64,000 nucleotides of DNA from the NCBI GenBank assembly GCA_020161855.1, contig JAIUNJ010000002.1:124001-188000 (forward strand), given 5' to 3'. Below, piece after piece: positions 1 through 9,053 of the stretch. The translations under genes were made by a program, and so were the position numbers. The stretch's first letter is position 1. Each line of letters starts with the position of its first letter. The notes beneath the pieces were generated by a model. The model had not been told where the DNA came from, ran no database searches, and saw only the letters and a list, made by a program, of their open reading frames with translations. The DNA is from Pseudomonadota bacterium. Its GTDB lineage: Bacteria > Pseudomonadota > Alphaproteobacteria > Rhizobiales > Aestuariivirgaceae.

Positions 1-1118
1 TCAAGGTCCACGACATCGGCCTCAGGCTGCATCGCAACGCCAAGGGCCAAGCCGGCTGGGAAGTGATGGTGGGTGGTGGCCAGGGCCGCACGCCGATGAT
101 CGCCGTGACGGTGCGTGAGCATCTGCCGGAGAACGAGCTGGTGCCCTATCTCGAAGCGATCATGCGCGTCTACAATCTCTATGGACGCCGGGACAACAAG
201 TACAAGGCGCGCATCAAGATCCTCGTGCACGAGATCGGCGCCGAGAAATTCCGTTCGGAGGTCGAGGCCGAATATGCCCGGCATCCGCACCAGACGACGG
301 AAGTTGAGGAGCGGGAGCTGGCGCGCATCGCCAAGTACTTCGCGCCACCGCGCTTTGAGAAACTGTCGCGCTTCGTTCCGCAATTCGAGGAAGCAAAGCT
401 GAAGGACAAGGACTTCGGCCGCTGGGTGAAGAACAACACCGCAGCTCATCACGTTGATGGCTACACAATCGTGAACATCTCGCTCAAGGCCACCGGAGAG
501 ATTCCGGGCGATGCCACCGGCGAGCAGATGCGTGTGATGGCCGACCTGGCCGAGCACTATTCGTTCGACGAGCTCCGCGTCTCCCATGCCCAGAACATCG
601 TTCTGCCGCATGTGAAACTGTCCGATGTTCACGCCGTCTGGCTGAAGCTCAAGGCGCACAACCTGGCAGAGGCCAATTATGGACTGGTGGGCGACATCAT
701 CGCCTGCCCCGGCATGGACTATTGCTCTCTTGCCACCGCGCGTTCGATTCCGATTTCGCAGGCAATCAGCCGGAAATTCGCGGATGCGCGCAAGCAGGAA
801 GAGATCGGCGCCATCAAGATCAACATTTCAGGCTGCATCAACGCCTGTGGCCATCACCATGTGGGCCATATCGGCATTCTCGGCCTCGACAAAAAGGGCG
901 AAGAATTCTTCCAGATTACGCTGGGTGGTTCTTCCTCCGAAAATGCCTCGATCGGCACCATTCTCGGCCCCGGCTTCGCCGGCCATGAGGTACCCGATGC
1001 CATCGAGAAGATTGTCGACACCTATATCAAGCTCAGGTCGCCCGGCGAGGAGTTTCTCTCCACCTATCGCCGCATTGGTCCCCAGCCCTTCAAGGAAGCT
1101 CTCTATGCCGCTGCTTAA
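1..1118 (+). CDS. cysI: Sulfite/nitrite reductase hemoprotein (partial, 5' end missing)
   Basis: The C-terminal 371 residues of a siroheme/[4Fe-4S] sulfite reductase beta subunit are present; the frame is open from base 3 and the start lies outside the window. In this family six electrons reduce sulfite to sulfide in the cytoplasm. The cluster/siroheme cysteines are visible as CPGMDYC (C-x5-C) and, downstream, CINAC (C-x3-C) followed by GHHHVG. About 170-200 N-terminal residues are missing relative to the usual length near 550. The last 14 bases overlap the next gene, and the order cysI-DUF934-cysH is the usual alphaproteobacterial assimilatory sulfate reduction block, which favours sulfite over nitrite as substrate. 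Confidence 0.92.
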   Translation, partial: KVHDIGLRLHRNAKGQAGWEVMVGGGQGRTPMIAVTVREHLPENELVPYLEAIMRVYNLYGRRDNKYKARIKILVHEIGAEKFRSEVEAEYARHPHQTTEVEERELARIAKYFAPPRFEKLSRFVPQFEEAKLKDKDFGRWVKNNTAAHHVDGYTIVNISLKATGEIPGDATGEQMRVMADLAEHYSFDELRVSHAQNIVLPHVKLSDVHAVWLKLKAHNLAEANYGLVGDIIACPGMDYCSLATARSIPISQAISRKFADARKQEEIGAIKINISGCINACGHHHVGHIGILGLDKKGEEFFQITLGGSSSENASIGTILGPGFAGHEVPDAIEKIVDTYIKLRSPGEEFLSTYRRIGPQPFKEALYAAA

Positions 1119-1635
1119 GCAAAATGCCTTTGTGGCTGATCAATGGTCGCATCTGGCCGACGAAGATGCGCTGCCCGACAGCGCGGCCATCACCGTTTCA
1201 CTGGCCCGCCTGCAGAAGGAATGGGACACGCTTGCCAAGCATCCCGGCCAGTTCGGTGTGCGCCTGCCGAACACGGTGCGGGAGGCCGAGCTTGCGCCAT
1301 TCCTGCCGCGGCTGGCGCTTGTGATCGTGACCTTCCCGGCCTTTAACGACGGCCGCTCCTATTCGATTGCGCGGCAGCTGCGCCTGGAAGGCTATCAGGG
1401 TGAAATTCGTGCAGCGGGCAATGTGCTGCCTGATCAGCTGCAGTTCATGCGCCAGGTCGGCATCGACAGCTTTGACGTCAGCGACCGCTTCCCGCTCGAC
1501 AGCTGGCTCAAGGCCTCGCGCCAGATGTCGCTGGCCTATCAGCGTGGGCTGTACCGGCCGGTCGGTGAACGCGAAGTCTGGTCGGAGCGGCACCGCGGTT
1601 TCGATGCCTGGGAGGAACAGCCACATGCTGGCTGA
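1105..1635 (+). CDS. DUF934 family protein of the cys operon
   Basis: A 176-residue protein of the DUF934 family, which is routinely found between cysI and cysH in alpha- and betaproteobacteria and is thought to support sulfite reduction; its biochemical role is not established. It carries the conserved central stretch VTFPAFNDGRSYSIARQLR and ends in an acidic/aromatic tail. The ATG at 1105 lies inside the cysI end (14 bp overlap) and the stop overlaps the cysH start, so translation of all three genes is probably coupled. No signal peptide or membrane segment is seen. A longer reading of the same frame upstream is only the cysI shadow. Confidence 0.88.
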   Translation: MPLLKQNAFVADQWSHLADEDALPDSAAITVSLARLQKEWDTLAKHPGQFGVRLPNTVREAELAPFLPRLALVIVTFPAFNDGRSYSIARQLRLEGYQGEIRAAGNVLPDQLQFMRQVGIDSFDVSDRFPLDSWLKASRQMSLAYQRGLYRPVGEREVWSERHRGFDAWEEQPHAG

Positions 1636-2368
1636 TGCCCACGGTGCCATTCAGGCCAACGCAGCGATTGAACGCTATGCGGGCATTGAAGGCCGTAACC
1701 TGATCAAGTCCGTACTCAAGGACTACCCGGGACGTGTCGCCCTGCTCTCGTCCTTTGGAGCGGAGTCGTCGGTGCTGCTGCACATGGCGTCTGAAGTTGA
1801 CCCGCATGTGCCGGTGATCTTCCTCGACACCCTGAAACTCTTTCCCGAGACGATTGCCTATCGCGACAAGCTGGTCAGCGAGCTGGGCCTCACCAATCTG
1901 CTCATCGCCAAGCCGGACGAGGCCGATCTGGCGCAGTTTGATCCACAGGGCGATCTCCACGGCAGCAATACCGATTTCTGCTGCTATGTCCGCAAGACCG
2001 TTCCGATGGACGAGGTGCTCAAGGATTTCGATGTGATCATTTCAGGCCGAAAGCGCTTCCATGGCTCGGCCCGCAGCGATCTCCAGTTCGTCAACCTGCA
2101 GGATGGCAAACTCAAGATTGAGCCGCTGGCCGGCTTCTCCGCACTCGACCTGCAGACCTACATGCAGCAGCACCATCTGCCGTCCCATCCCCTGAAGCTT
2201 GCTGGCTACCGTTCCATCGGATGCGTGCCCTGCACGGCGGTTGGCGGCAACGATGAGGATCCCCGTGCCGGACGCTGGCAGGGCACGAACAAGACCGAAT
2301 GCGGCATTCACTTCTCCGCCAATGGACAGGTCATCCGGACCGTGACACGGCAAGCCGCCCTGACCTAG
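1625..2368 (+). CDS. cysH: Phosphoadenylyl/adenylyl-sulfate reductase, Fe-S (APS) type
   Basis: A 247-residue PAPS-reductase-family enzyme that reduces activated sulfate to sulfite with thioredoxin. The nucleotide-binding SSFGAESSV segment lies at about 42-50. Cysteine pairs at 119-120 (CC) and 200/203 (GCVPC) are the [4Fe-4S] ligands of the APS-specific subfamily that E. coli CysH lacks, and the C-terminal redox motif ECGIH has Cys226. The enzyme therefore most likely uses APS directly. The start is chosen at the ATG at 1625, preceded by GGAGGAAC, overlapping the DUF934 gene by 11 bp. It is the last gene of the cys block and supplies the sulfite used by the upstream reductase. Confidence 0.93.
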   Translation: MLADAHGAIQANAAIERYAGIEGRNLIKSVLKDYPGRVALLSSFGAESSVLLHMASEVDPHVPVIFLDTLKLFPETIAYRDKLVSELGLTNLLIAKPDEADLAQFDPQGDLHGSNTDFCCYVRKTVPMDEVLKDFDVIISGRKRFHGSARSDLQFVNLQDGKLKIEPLAGFSALDLQTYMQQHHLPSHPLKLAGYRSIGCVPCTAVGGNDEDPRAGRWQGTNKTECGIHFSANGQVIRTVTRQAALT

Positions 2369-2504
2369 GCTTCGCCCCTAATAGACCGGTCACTTAAACT
2401 TGGCGACGGCCCCCACGGTCGGCGGCCTGCTCGGCATCGGCGCCTATCGCCTGCTCTTTGCCTGAACCCTTGCGGCTCTCCGGGCCGGCAGGCAAACTGC
2501 GGCC

Positions 2505-3290
2505 ATGCGTATTGCAACCTGGAACGTCAACTCGATCAAGGCCCATCTGGAGGCGGTCACGACCTGGCTGAAGGAGGCGCAGCCCGACGTCGTCTGCCTG
2601 CAGGAGATCAAATGTGAGAACGCAGGCTTTCCGAGTTTCGAGATGGAGGCGCTCGGCTATGCCTGTGCGATCCATGGCCAGAAGACCTATAATGGCGTTG
2701 CCATCCTCTCGCGGCTGCCGCTTGAGGATGTGCAGCGGGGCCTGCCCGGCGATGCATCCGATGAGCAGTCCCGTTTCATCGTCGCCACTGTCATCGACGG
2801 CGCGCATGCCGTGCGCGTCGCCTCACTCTATCTGCCGAATGGCAATCCGGCACCCGGCCCCAAATATGACTACAAGCTCGCCTGGATGGACCGTCTGAGG
2901 GCCTTCGCCTCGCAGGCGCTCAAGCAGGAAGAGGCGCTGGTTCTCGCGGGTGACTACAATGTCATTCCCGAGGCGCGCGACGCGAAGAACCCGCAGCTCT
3001 GGAAAGATGACGCACTGTTCCTGCCACCAACCCATGCCAGATTCTCCGAACTGACGTCGCTGGGCCTTGTCGAGGCCTTCCGCTCACTGCATCCGCTGAC
3101 GGAAGGCGCCTACAGCTTCTGGGACTATCAGGCCGGCGCCTGGCAGAAGAACAACGGCATCCGCATCGACCATCACCTCCTGTCGCCTCAGGCAGCGGAC
3201 CAGTTGGTATCGGTCGACATTCACAAGCACGTGCGCGCCTGGGAGAAGCCCTCGGACCACGTTCCCGTGGTCATCGAATTGCGCGCCTGA
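2505..3290 (+). CDS. xthA: Exodeoxyribonuclease III
   Basis: A 261-residue exonuclease III/AP endonuclease of base excision repair: it cleaves abasic sites and has 3'-5' exonuclease activity on duplex DNA. All hallmark residues are visible: Asn7 in WNVNS, metal-binding Glu34 in LQEIK, GDYNV with Asp150/Asn152, and the catalytic SDHVP with Asp251/His252. The length is normal for the family (about 260). It starts 136 bp after cysH, so it may have its own promoter. It ends tail-to-tail with the amine oxidase gene; the two stop codons lie within a short CCTGATCAGG palindrome and there is no obvious intrinsic terminator. Confidence 0.95.
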   Translation: MRIATWNVNSIKAHLEAVTTWLKEAQPDVVCLQEIKCENAGFPSFEMEALGYACAIHGQKTYNGVAILSRLPLEDVQRGLPGDASDEQSRFIVATVIDGAHAVRVASLYLPNGNPAPGPKYDYKLAWMDRLRAFASQALKQEEALVLAGDYNVIPEARDAKNPQLWKDDALFLPPTHARFSELTSLGLVEAFRSLHPLTEGAYSFWDYQAGAWQKNNGIRIDHHLLSPQAADQLVSVDIHKHVRAWEKPSDHVPVVIELRA

Positions 3291-5165
3291 TCAGGTGCAG
3301 CAGTGGGCGGGCTTGGCCGCCGGAACATCCAGGCCCGGATTCTCGTCAAAGAAGCCGACCGGCATCCAGTGGAAGTTTGCATAGACACAAGGTTGCACTG
3401 GCCAATCCTCGGGCCGCGGCAAATGGTGGTAGTTGAGCGTATACCAGACCACGAGGTTCTCCCCTTCGAGGTTCCGGTTCTTGGCCGCATAGGCCGGAAG
3501 CCCGTCGCCGCCCTTGTGCTGGTTGGGGAAAAGACCAGCAGCGTAAAGCTCCTCGGGCGCAAACTGCGTCGCCCAGAAGTGGTTGTACATGAAGCCTGCC
3601 CGCTTCCCCACCGGCGAATCCGGCGGAAGGAAAGGCAGCGCGTTCACGCCCGGCACGAGCTTGTAGCCCACGGGCTGGCCCAGACTGTTGGGCTTCGCGG
3701 TGTTGACCACCTTCCAATAAGCCTGCGTTGCAAGGTCGATCCTGCCCTGCGCCTCGCTTTCGGAGGCGAGCTTCCGCTCACTCACATCGATGGCGTTCCC
3801 ATGCGGGTTGTCGGGACCATAGGGTCTTCCGGCGAAGGACACCTCGCGCAGCGCGTTGCGCTCGCCATCCACGGTCATGTCAAAGCGGAAGGAGAAGACG
3901 TGCTGGTGAACATGGGCATTGATGCCAGAGGCCACCGCTGCACCATGCTTCGGCTCGGAGCCCACTGGTATGGCCGTCGGCAAGGGAATGCCGGTCGCCT
4001 TCACCTCTACGCCGATGGTGCCGTCCTGATAGAAGTACCAGAAGAAGCCATAGACATAGTTGCCAATGGTGCAGATCGAGGAGATCACAAACCGCCGGGA
4101 ACGCTTCACCGTCACGTCGCGCGTCAGCCAGTTTGAGTATTTCCAGAGGATGCCGAAATCCTCCTCGTGCATGCAGACGGCATTCTTGATGAGAACTGGC
4201 TTGCCATTCCAGTCGTGGCGCCAGGCGTCAAAATAGTGAATGTGTCCCAGGCAGTCGCAGCCCAACGTCAGTGAATCCGTGAGTTGGCCAATACCATACT
4301 CGCCCGTGTCAAAAGCGTTGCGGCGGTAGTTGCCGCCACCCGGTTCGCCATAGGGCACCACCATCTCGGACAGCGAGGCGCGATGCATGATGGGCCTGAC
4401 ACGCCCGCCATCCTCATAGCCGATCTCATGCAGGATCAGCCCGTCGCGCACATGGAAGCCGACACGAATGCGCCACTTCTGCCACTTCACGAGGTGGCCC
4501 TCGACTGCGAAGCTCGCCCCTCCGGGCTGCGTGATCTCCAGCGCCTTTACATCTTCACGAGGCTTTGCCGTCGTGATCGGCGTGCATTCGGGCGGCAATG
4601 GTACCACGCCAAAGTCGTCGATGCGGATCACCCGGCGGCGGCGCAGATCGATGACGGGATGCAGATTGGCGATCGGGCGCGCATAGGGGTTGTCGCCGTT
4701 GGCATTGCGGTGGAAGCAGTGGCCATAGGCAATGCGCTCGCCCTCCTCGGCCTTCACACCGAAATTTCCGGCAGCCCAAGGCTCAATACTCACGGCATCC
4801 ATATCAGTGATGCCGCGCCGGGCGCAGGCCTCCACAAAGCGCGGGTCCTGCTTCGCCATCTCGCCACAGAGCACGAATTCATCGGTCACGATGCGGGCCT
4901 GCATGCCCGCGGCGTGGTGCCAATCGATAAGGGCATTGTTGGCAAGGTCGGCAATGCCGAACCACGTTTCACCGGAGGCTGGATCGTAACAGCAGACAAA
5001 AGCCTGCCGGCGGCTCTTGCCCGCGCCCAGTTCCGCCTTTGACGGCTCATGTAGCGCTATGGTTTCGAACCAGGCTTCCGGGCTTAGGCCACCCTTGCTC
5101 CGCACCAACTCGGCTGCCGCAGCTATTTCGACGGCGTTCAGTGGATCAAGGGGATGGGAGGTCAT
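3291..5165 (-). CDS. Copper-containing primary amine oxidase
   Basis: A 624-residue type II (Cu/TPQ) amine oxidase that oxidatively deaminates a primary amine to aldehyde, H2O2 and NH3. The catalytic-base Asp286 lies in FDTGEYGIG. The TPQ precursor is Tyr370 in TIGNYVYGF. Copper ligands are His420/His422 (HQH) plus a histidine of NYHHLPRPEDW (580/581). The residue after the TPQ tyrosine is Val, not the usual Asp/Glu. No signal peptide is evident, so the enzyme is probably cytoplasmic. The ATG at 5165 was chosen because it sits 4 bp after the agmatinase stop; an upstream start at 5198 would overlap that gene. It is the last gene of the polyamine operon and likely oxidises putrescine, a related diamine or another amine. 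Confidence 0.93.
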   Translation of the reverse strand: MTSHPLDPLNAVEIAAAAELVRSKGGLSPEAWFETIALHEPSKAELGAGKSRRQAFVCCYDPASGETWFGIADLANNALIDWHHAAGMQARIVTDEFVLCGEMAKQDPRFVEACARRGITDMDAVSIEPWAAGNFGVKAEEGERIAYGHCFHRNANGDNPYARPIANLHPVIDLRRRRVIRIDDFGVVPLPPECTPITTAKPREDVKALEITQPGGASFAVEGHLVKWQKWRIRVGFHVRDGLILHEIGYEDGGRVRPIMHRASLSEMVVPYGEPGGGNYRRNAFDTGEYGIGQLTDSLTLGCDCLGHIHYFDAWRHDWNGKPVLIKNAVCMHEEDFGILWKYSNWLTRDVTVKRSRRFVISSICTIGNYVYGFFWYFYQDGTIGVEVKATGIPLPTAIPVGSEPKHGAAVASGINAHVHQHVFSFRFDMTVDGERNALREVSFAGRPYGPDNPHGNAIDVSERKLASESEAQGRIDLATQAYWKVVNTAKPNSLGQPVGYKLVPGVNALPFLPPDSPVGKRAGFMYNHFWATQFAPEELYAAGLFPNQHKGGDGLPAYAAKNRNLEGENLVVWYTLNYHHLPRPEDWPVQPCVYANFHWMPVGFFDENPGLDVPAAKPAHCCT

Positions 5166-5169
5166 GCCG

Positions 5170-6165
5170 TCATTCCGGCATTGCTTGCGCACGCGCACCG
5201 CGCTGCCAGGCCCTGAGGCAGAGATATTCCATGATCAGCGAGGATGCGGCCGAAGCGGTCACCTCGGAATGATCGTAAGGCGGCGACACCTCGACCATGT
5301 CCATGCCGACGAAGTTGATACCCGTCAGCTTGCGGATCACCGATGCCGCCTGATGATAGGTAAGTCCACCCGGAATGGGTGTTCCCGTACCGGGGGCCGC
5401 AGAAGGATCGAGGCAGTCGATATCGAAGGTAAGATAGGCCTTCGACGCACCAACCTTCTCCGAAATGATGCTGGCAAGTTGCGCCGCGGTCGAGTCGTGA
5501 ACCTCATCGGCATAGATGATCCGGAAGCCCATGGTCGTCTCGCCAACAAATGTCGTGCGGATGCCGATCTGCACGGACTTGCGCGGATCGATGAGCCCTT
5601 CCCTTACGGCATAGCCAAACATGGTGCCGTGATCGATACGCCCGCCATTGTCGACCTCAACATCGCGATGGGCATCGAAATGCACCAGAGCCAGCGGCCC
5701 GTGCTTCTTCGCATGAGCCTTGAGCAGCGGATAGGAAATGTAGTGATCGCCGCCGAGTGTGATCATCTCCGCATCCGACGATATGATCTCGGTCGCATGA
5801 CGTTCGAGTGCTTCGGGGAAATCTTCTTTCCGGCCCCAGTCAAAGAAGCAGTCGCCGTAATCGATCACACCCAGCGTCTCGAACGGATCGAAGTTCCATG
5901 GCCAGAACGGCCCCCAGGCGTTCTCTGCAGAAGCCCGGCGGATTGCTTCCGGGCCCATGCGGGTGCCTGAACGATGCGAAACGGCCTGATCGAACGGAAC
6001 GCCCGTCACGGCAAAATCCACGCCTTTCAGCTCGCGGGTATATTTGCGCCGCATGAAGGAGAGCGCACCTGCGTAGGTCGGCTCCCAGTTCGTGCCCTTG
6101 ATGCTGCTGCGCCGAAACGCATCATCTCCCGGCACCCGGCCGAGCTTGTCCATTTCCAATGCCAT
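5170..6165 (-). CDS. speB: Agmatinase / ureohydrolase family
   Basis: A 331-residue arginase-superfamily hydrolase. The binuclear Mn ligands are all present: His141 (GGDH), Asp164/His166/Asp168 (FDAHRD) and Asp248/Asp250 (TFDIDCLDP). Family members hydrolyse agmatine, guanidinobutyrate or related guanidino compounds to urea plus the amine; agmatine to putrescine best fits the surrounding polyamine transport and oxidation genes, but guanidinobutyrase cannot be excluded. The start is taken at the ATG at 6165, 5 bp after the stop of the ATP-binding gene; a more distal start would overlap it. Spacing on both sides is 4-5 bp, indicating one transcript. Confidence 0.88.
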   Translation of the reverse strand: MALEMDKLGRVPGDDAFRRSSIKGTNWEPTYAGALSFMRRKYTRELKGVDFAVTGVPFDQAVSHRSGTRMGPEAIRRASAENAWGPFWPWNFDPFETLGVIDYGDCFFDWGRKEDFPEALERHATEIISSDAEMITLGGDHYISYPLLKAHAKKHGPLALVHFDAHRDVEVDNGGRIDHGTMFGYAVREGLIDPRKSVQIGIRTTFVGETTMGFRIIYADEVHDSTAAQLASIISEKVGASKAYLTFDIDCLDPSAAPGTGTPIPGGLTYHQAASVIRKLTGINFVGMDMVEVSPPYDHSEVTASAASSLIMEYLCLRAWQRGARAQAMPE

Positions 6166-6170
6166 AAAGC

Positions 6171-7259
6171 CTACTCCGTCAGGATCAGGGAATCCGTACC
6201 CTGCCAGCTGACCCAAATCTTGTCGCCACGCTTGGCGGCCGAACCGATGCTGCGCTTCTCGTTCTGTACGTTCACGGACACGGATGTGCCATCGGCCATT
6301 TCAGCCACGACCTCGCTCCAGTCGCCATAATAGGCCACGTCACGTACTGTTGCCTGCGCCTTCACGATGCCTTCTACCTTGGGGGCCGCATCCGAAAGCT
6401 TGAGCTTCTCGGGCCGCACGGCAATCGTCACATCCTTGCCGCAGGCCTTGTCGCTGACCAGCTTGAGCTTACCGAGGCCCTTCACATTAGCGATCACATC
6501 CGAGCCCTTCTGGCTGACCACGCTGGCCTCGAACAGGTTCACCTTGCCGATGAAGTCGGCGACGAATTTGTTGGCCGGATGCTCATAAAGCTCCGCCGGC
6601 GTGGCGATCTGCCTGATCTTTCCCTTCTCCATGACGGCGATGCGGCTGGCCATGGACAATGCCTCGTCCTGATCATGCGTGACGATGATGAAGGTGATGC
6701 CGACCGTCTGCTGCAGCCGCGTCAGTTCCATACGCATGTCGTCACGCAACTTCGCATCAAGGGCTGAGAGTGGCTCATCCAGCAGCAACACCTTGGGCCG
6801 CTTGACGAGTGCGCGCGCCAGGGCAACGCGCTGGCGCTGGCCACCCGACATCTGATCCGGCTTGCGGTCCGCGAGATGGGAGAGCTTCACCATCTCGAGG
6901 CCTTCGGCTACGCGCCGCTTGATCTCATCCGAGGGCACGCCCGTCACCTTGAGCCCGTAACCCACATTCTGCGCTACGGTCATGTGCGGGAACACGGCAT
7001 AGGACTGGAACACCATGTTGGTGGGACGCTTGTTCGGTGGCGTCAGGGCCATGTCCTCGCCGCCGATATAGATGTGGCCTTCCGTGGGTGTATCGAGCCC
7101 GGAAATCATGCGGAGCAATGTCGTCTTCCCGCAACCCGACGGCCCGAGCAGCGCAAAGAACTCGTTCTGCTCGATGTCGACGGATACGTCATCGACGGCC
7201 ACAACGCCGCCAGGATAGCGGCGGGAAACATTGCGGATGGAAACAATGGCGTCTGGCAT
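6171..7259 (-). CDS. potG: Polyamine ABC transporter ATP-binding protein
   Basis: A 362-residue ABC ATPase of the PotA/PotG type that powers polyamine import. Walker A GPSGCGKT (39-46), Q-loop Gln85, signature MSGGQ (137-141), Walker B VLLLDE (about 157-162), the D-loop and the H-loop His195 are visible. A C-terminal regulatory OB-type (TOBE) domain follows from about residue 280. The ATG at 7259 begins 2 bp beyond the end of the permease gene; a TTG two codons upstream is possible. It pairs with the two permeases and PotF-like binding protein of the same operon. Confidence 0.93.
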   Translation of the reverse strand: MPDAIVSIRNVSRRYPGGVVAVDDVSVDIEQNEFFALLGPSGCGKTTLLRMISGLDTPTEGHIYIGGEDMALTPPNKRPTNMVFQSYAVFPHMTVAQNVGYGLKVTGVPSDEIKRRVAEGLEMVKLSHLADRKPDQMSGGQRQRVALARALVKRPKVLLLDEPLSALDAKLRDDMRMELTRLQQTVGITFIIVTHDQDEALSMASRIAVMEKGKIRQIATPAELYEHPANKFVADFIGKVNLFEASVVSQKGSDVIANVKGLGKLKLVSDKACGKDVTIAVRPEKLKLSDAAPKVEGIVKAQATVRDVAYYGDWSEVVAEMADGTSVSVNVQNEKRSIGSAAKRGDKIWVSWQGTDSLILTE

Positions 7260-7261
7260 GA

Positions 7262-8107
7262 TCAATGACCCGATTTTTCTGGCGCCTGAAGCTTCATGGC
7301 GATGACTGTTGCAACGATGGTGACGACAATGAGCACGGTGGAGGCCGCATTGATTTCCGGTGACACGCCCCTGCGCACGAGAGAGTAGACCTTGACCGGG
7401 AACGTCACAGTTTCCGGCCCTGACGTGAAGAAGGTGATGACGAAGTCATCAAGGGACAGCGTGAAGGCAAGGAGCGCCCCCGCAATGATACCCGGCATCA
7501 TGAAAGGAATGAGAACGTTCCTGAACGTTTGCCATTCACTGGCTCCCAGATCCTTGGAGGCCTCTTCCAGCTGCCGGTTGAAGCCCACGAGGCGCGAGCG
7601 CACGACCACGGCCACGAAAGGAAAGCAGAAGGCCACATGCGCGATGATGATGTTGGCGAGATTGAAGGGCCAGACGAGCCCAACGACAGCATTCATCATG
7701 CCGCTTTCGATGAAAAACAACAGCAGCGCCACGCCCATGCAGATTTCCGGGATCACGATCGGCAGCGCCATGAAACCTTCGAAGGCGCCCTTGAACGGGA
7801 ACTTGAAACGCCAGAGCAGGATGGCGACCATCGTGCCGATGATCGTCGCAATCACCGTGGCGATCAGGGCAATCACAAGCGAATTGACCAAGGCCTCGAT
7901 CAGCGAGTCATTGGTCATGGCCTTCACGTAGTTGTCGAAGGTGAAGCCGCGCCAGACGATACCGCGTTTGTCCGTGTTGAAGGAGAAGGCGATCAGCGTG
8001 ATGATCGGCATGTAGAGAATGAAGAAGATGCCGATGAACAGCGCCCGCAGCCAGGTCCTGTTACCATAATCGAGAGGGCCTGCGCCCGGTTTCAATTGCC
8101 CAGCCAT
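7262..8107 (-). CDS. potI: Polyamine ABC transporter permease (PotI/PotC type)
   Basis: A 281-residue inner-membrane permease with about six hydrophobic helices. The EAA loop that contacts the ATPase is visible as EASKDLGASEWQTFRNV. It forms the transport channel together with the adjacent PotH-type permease. The ATG overlaps the stop of the PotH gene by one base (TGATG), so the two subunits are translationally coupled. Length and topology match PotC/PotI. Substrate specificity (putrescine versus spermidine) cannot be read from the permease alone. Confidence 0.93.
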   Translation of the reverse strand: MAGQLKPGAGPLDYGNRTWLRALFIGIFFILYMPIITLIAFSFNTDKRGIVWRGFTFDNYVKAMTNDSLIEALVNSLVIALIATVIATIIGTMVAILLWRFKFPFKGAFEGFMALPIVIPEICMGVALLLFFIESGMMNAVVGLVWPFNLANIIIAHVAFCFPFVAVVVRSRLVGFNRQLEEASKDLGASEWQTFRNVLIPFMMPGIIAGALLAFTLSLDDFVITFFTSGPETVTFPVKVYSLVRRGVSPEINAASTVLIVVTIVATVIAMKLQAPEKSGH

Positions 8108-8979
8108 CAGACGCCGACCCCTTTGCTGAAGCGCGCGAACAGCGCACGCAAGGCCAGGGCCCCGAATGTCGCATACATGAGAAGGAATGAAATGGCGGCG
8201 CCAAAGGGCCAGTCATTGGCCGCCTTGAACTGGCGTTCGATGACGTTGCCGATCATCACCGCATTGGCTCCGCCGAGAAGATCAGGCGTGAGGAACGAAC
8301 CCAGGCAGGGGATGAAAACAAGAATGATGCCGGTGATGATGCCGGGCATGGTCAGTGGCACGGTCACCTTCAGGAAGGTCTGGAACTGCGAGGCACCGAG
8401 ATCAAGGCTGGCTTCCAGGAAAGAACGGTCCAGACGCTCGATCGTGGCATAGAGTGGCAGCACCATGAACGGCATGTAGACGTAGACAAGCCCGAAGATG
8501 ACCGCGAAGTTATTGTAAAGCATGTCGTAGGGGCCGAGCCCCACCCAGCCGAGCGCCAGATTCACATAGCCCTGCGTACGGAAGACGGCGATCAGGGCGT
8601 AGGTGCGGATCAGCAGGTTGATCCAGAACGGCAGGATCACCAGCAGCAGAAGCAGCGGCTTCCACTTGGCCGGCGCAAAGCAGATACCGAAAGCAATGGG
8701 ATAAGCCGTCAGCAGGCAGACCAGCGTTGCCAGCGCGGAAACCCAGATCGATTTCCACATGATGGTCAGATAGAGCGGCTCGAATGCCCTGATATAGTTG
8801 GAGACACCGGTCAGATAATCATAGTCGGTGATCGAGACCTGCCCGTCGACGACGGCCTTGTCGCTGAACGACATAACGAACAGGAAGCCGAGCGGCACGA
8901 CAAAGAACAGCAGTAGCCAGAAGAAGCCGGGCGTTCCTAGTGTCCAGAATACGCGCCTGTTGCCTTTCCAATCATCCAA
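8107..8979 (-). CDS. potH: Polyamine ABC transporter permease (PotH/PotB type)
   Basis: A 290-residue inner-membrane permease with about six helices and the EAA loop EASLDLGASQFQTFLKV. It is the partner of the PotI-type permease just downstream. The only in-frame start near the family's usual N terminus is a TTG at 8979, giving MDDWKGNRR; a nearby ATG at 8975 is out of frame. A weak GGGGA element precedes it. The gene follows the kinase/lyase fusion after about 75 bp, the largest gap between transporter genes, leaving room for an internal ribosome site. Confidence 0.9.
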   Translation of the reverse strand: MDDWKGNRRVFWTLGTPGFFWLLLFFVVPLGFLFVMSFSDKAVVDGQVSITDYDYLTGVSNYIRAFEPLYLTIMWKSIWVSALATLVCLLTAYPIAFGICFAPAKWKPLLLLLVILPFWINLLIRTYALIAVFRTQGYVNLALGWVGLGPYDMLYNNFAVIFGLVYVYMPFMVLPLYATIERLDRSFLEASLDLGASQFQTFLKVTVPLTMPGIITGIILVFIPCLGSFLTPDLLGGANAVMIGNVIERQFKAANDWPFGAAISFLLMYATFGALALRALFARFSKGVGV

Positions 8980-9053
8980 GATGCCGTGTCCCCGTTCCGA
9001 CGTTTCCCAATGTTTTGCGCAAGTCTAACCCCATTTCCCCGGCAGGGGCAAGC

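Noticed and set aside
2400-2465. 21-codon TTG frame (LATAPTVGGLLGIGAYRLLFA) between cysH and xthA
   Set aside because: It looks apolar and membrane-like, but there is no ribosome site and it is too short to support; it may be the remnant of a gene end.
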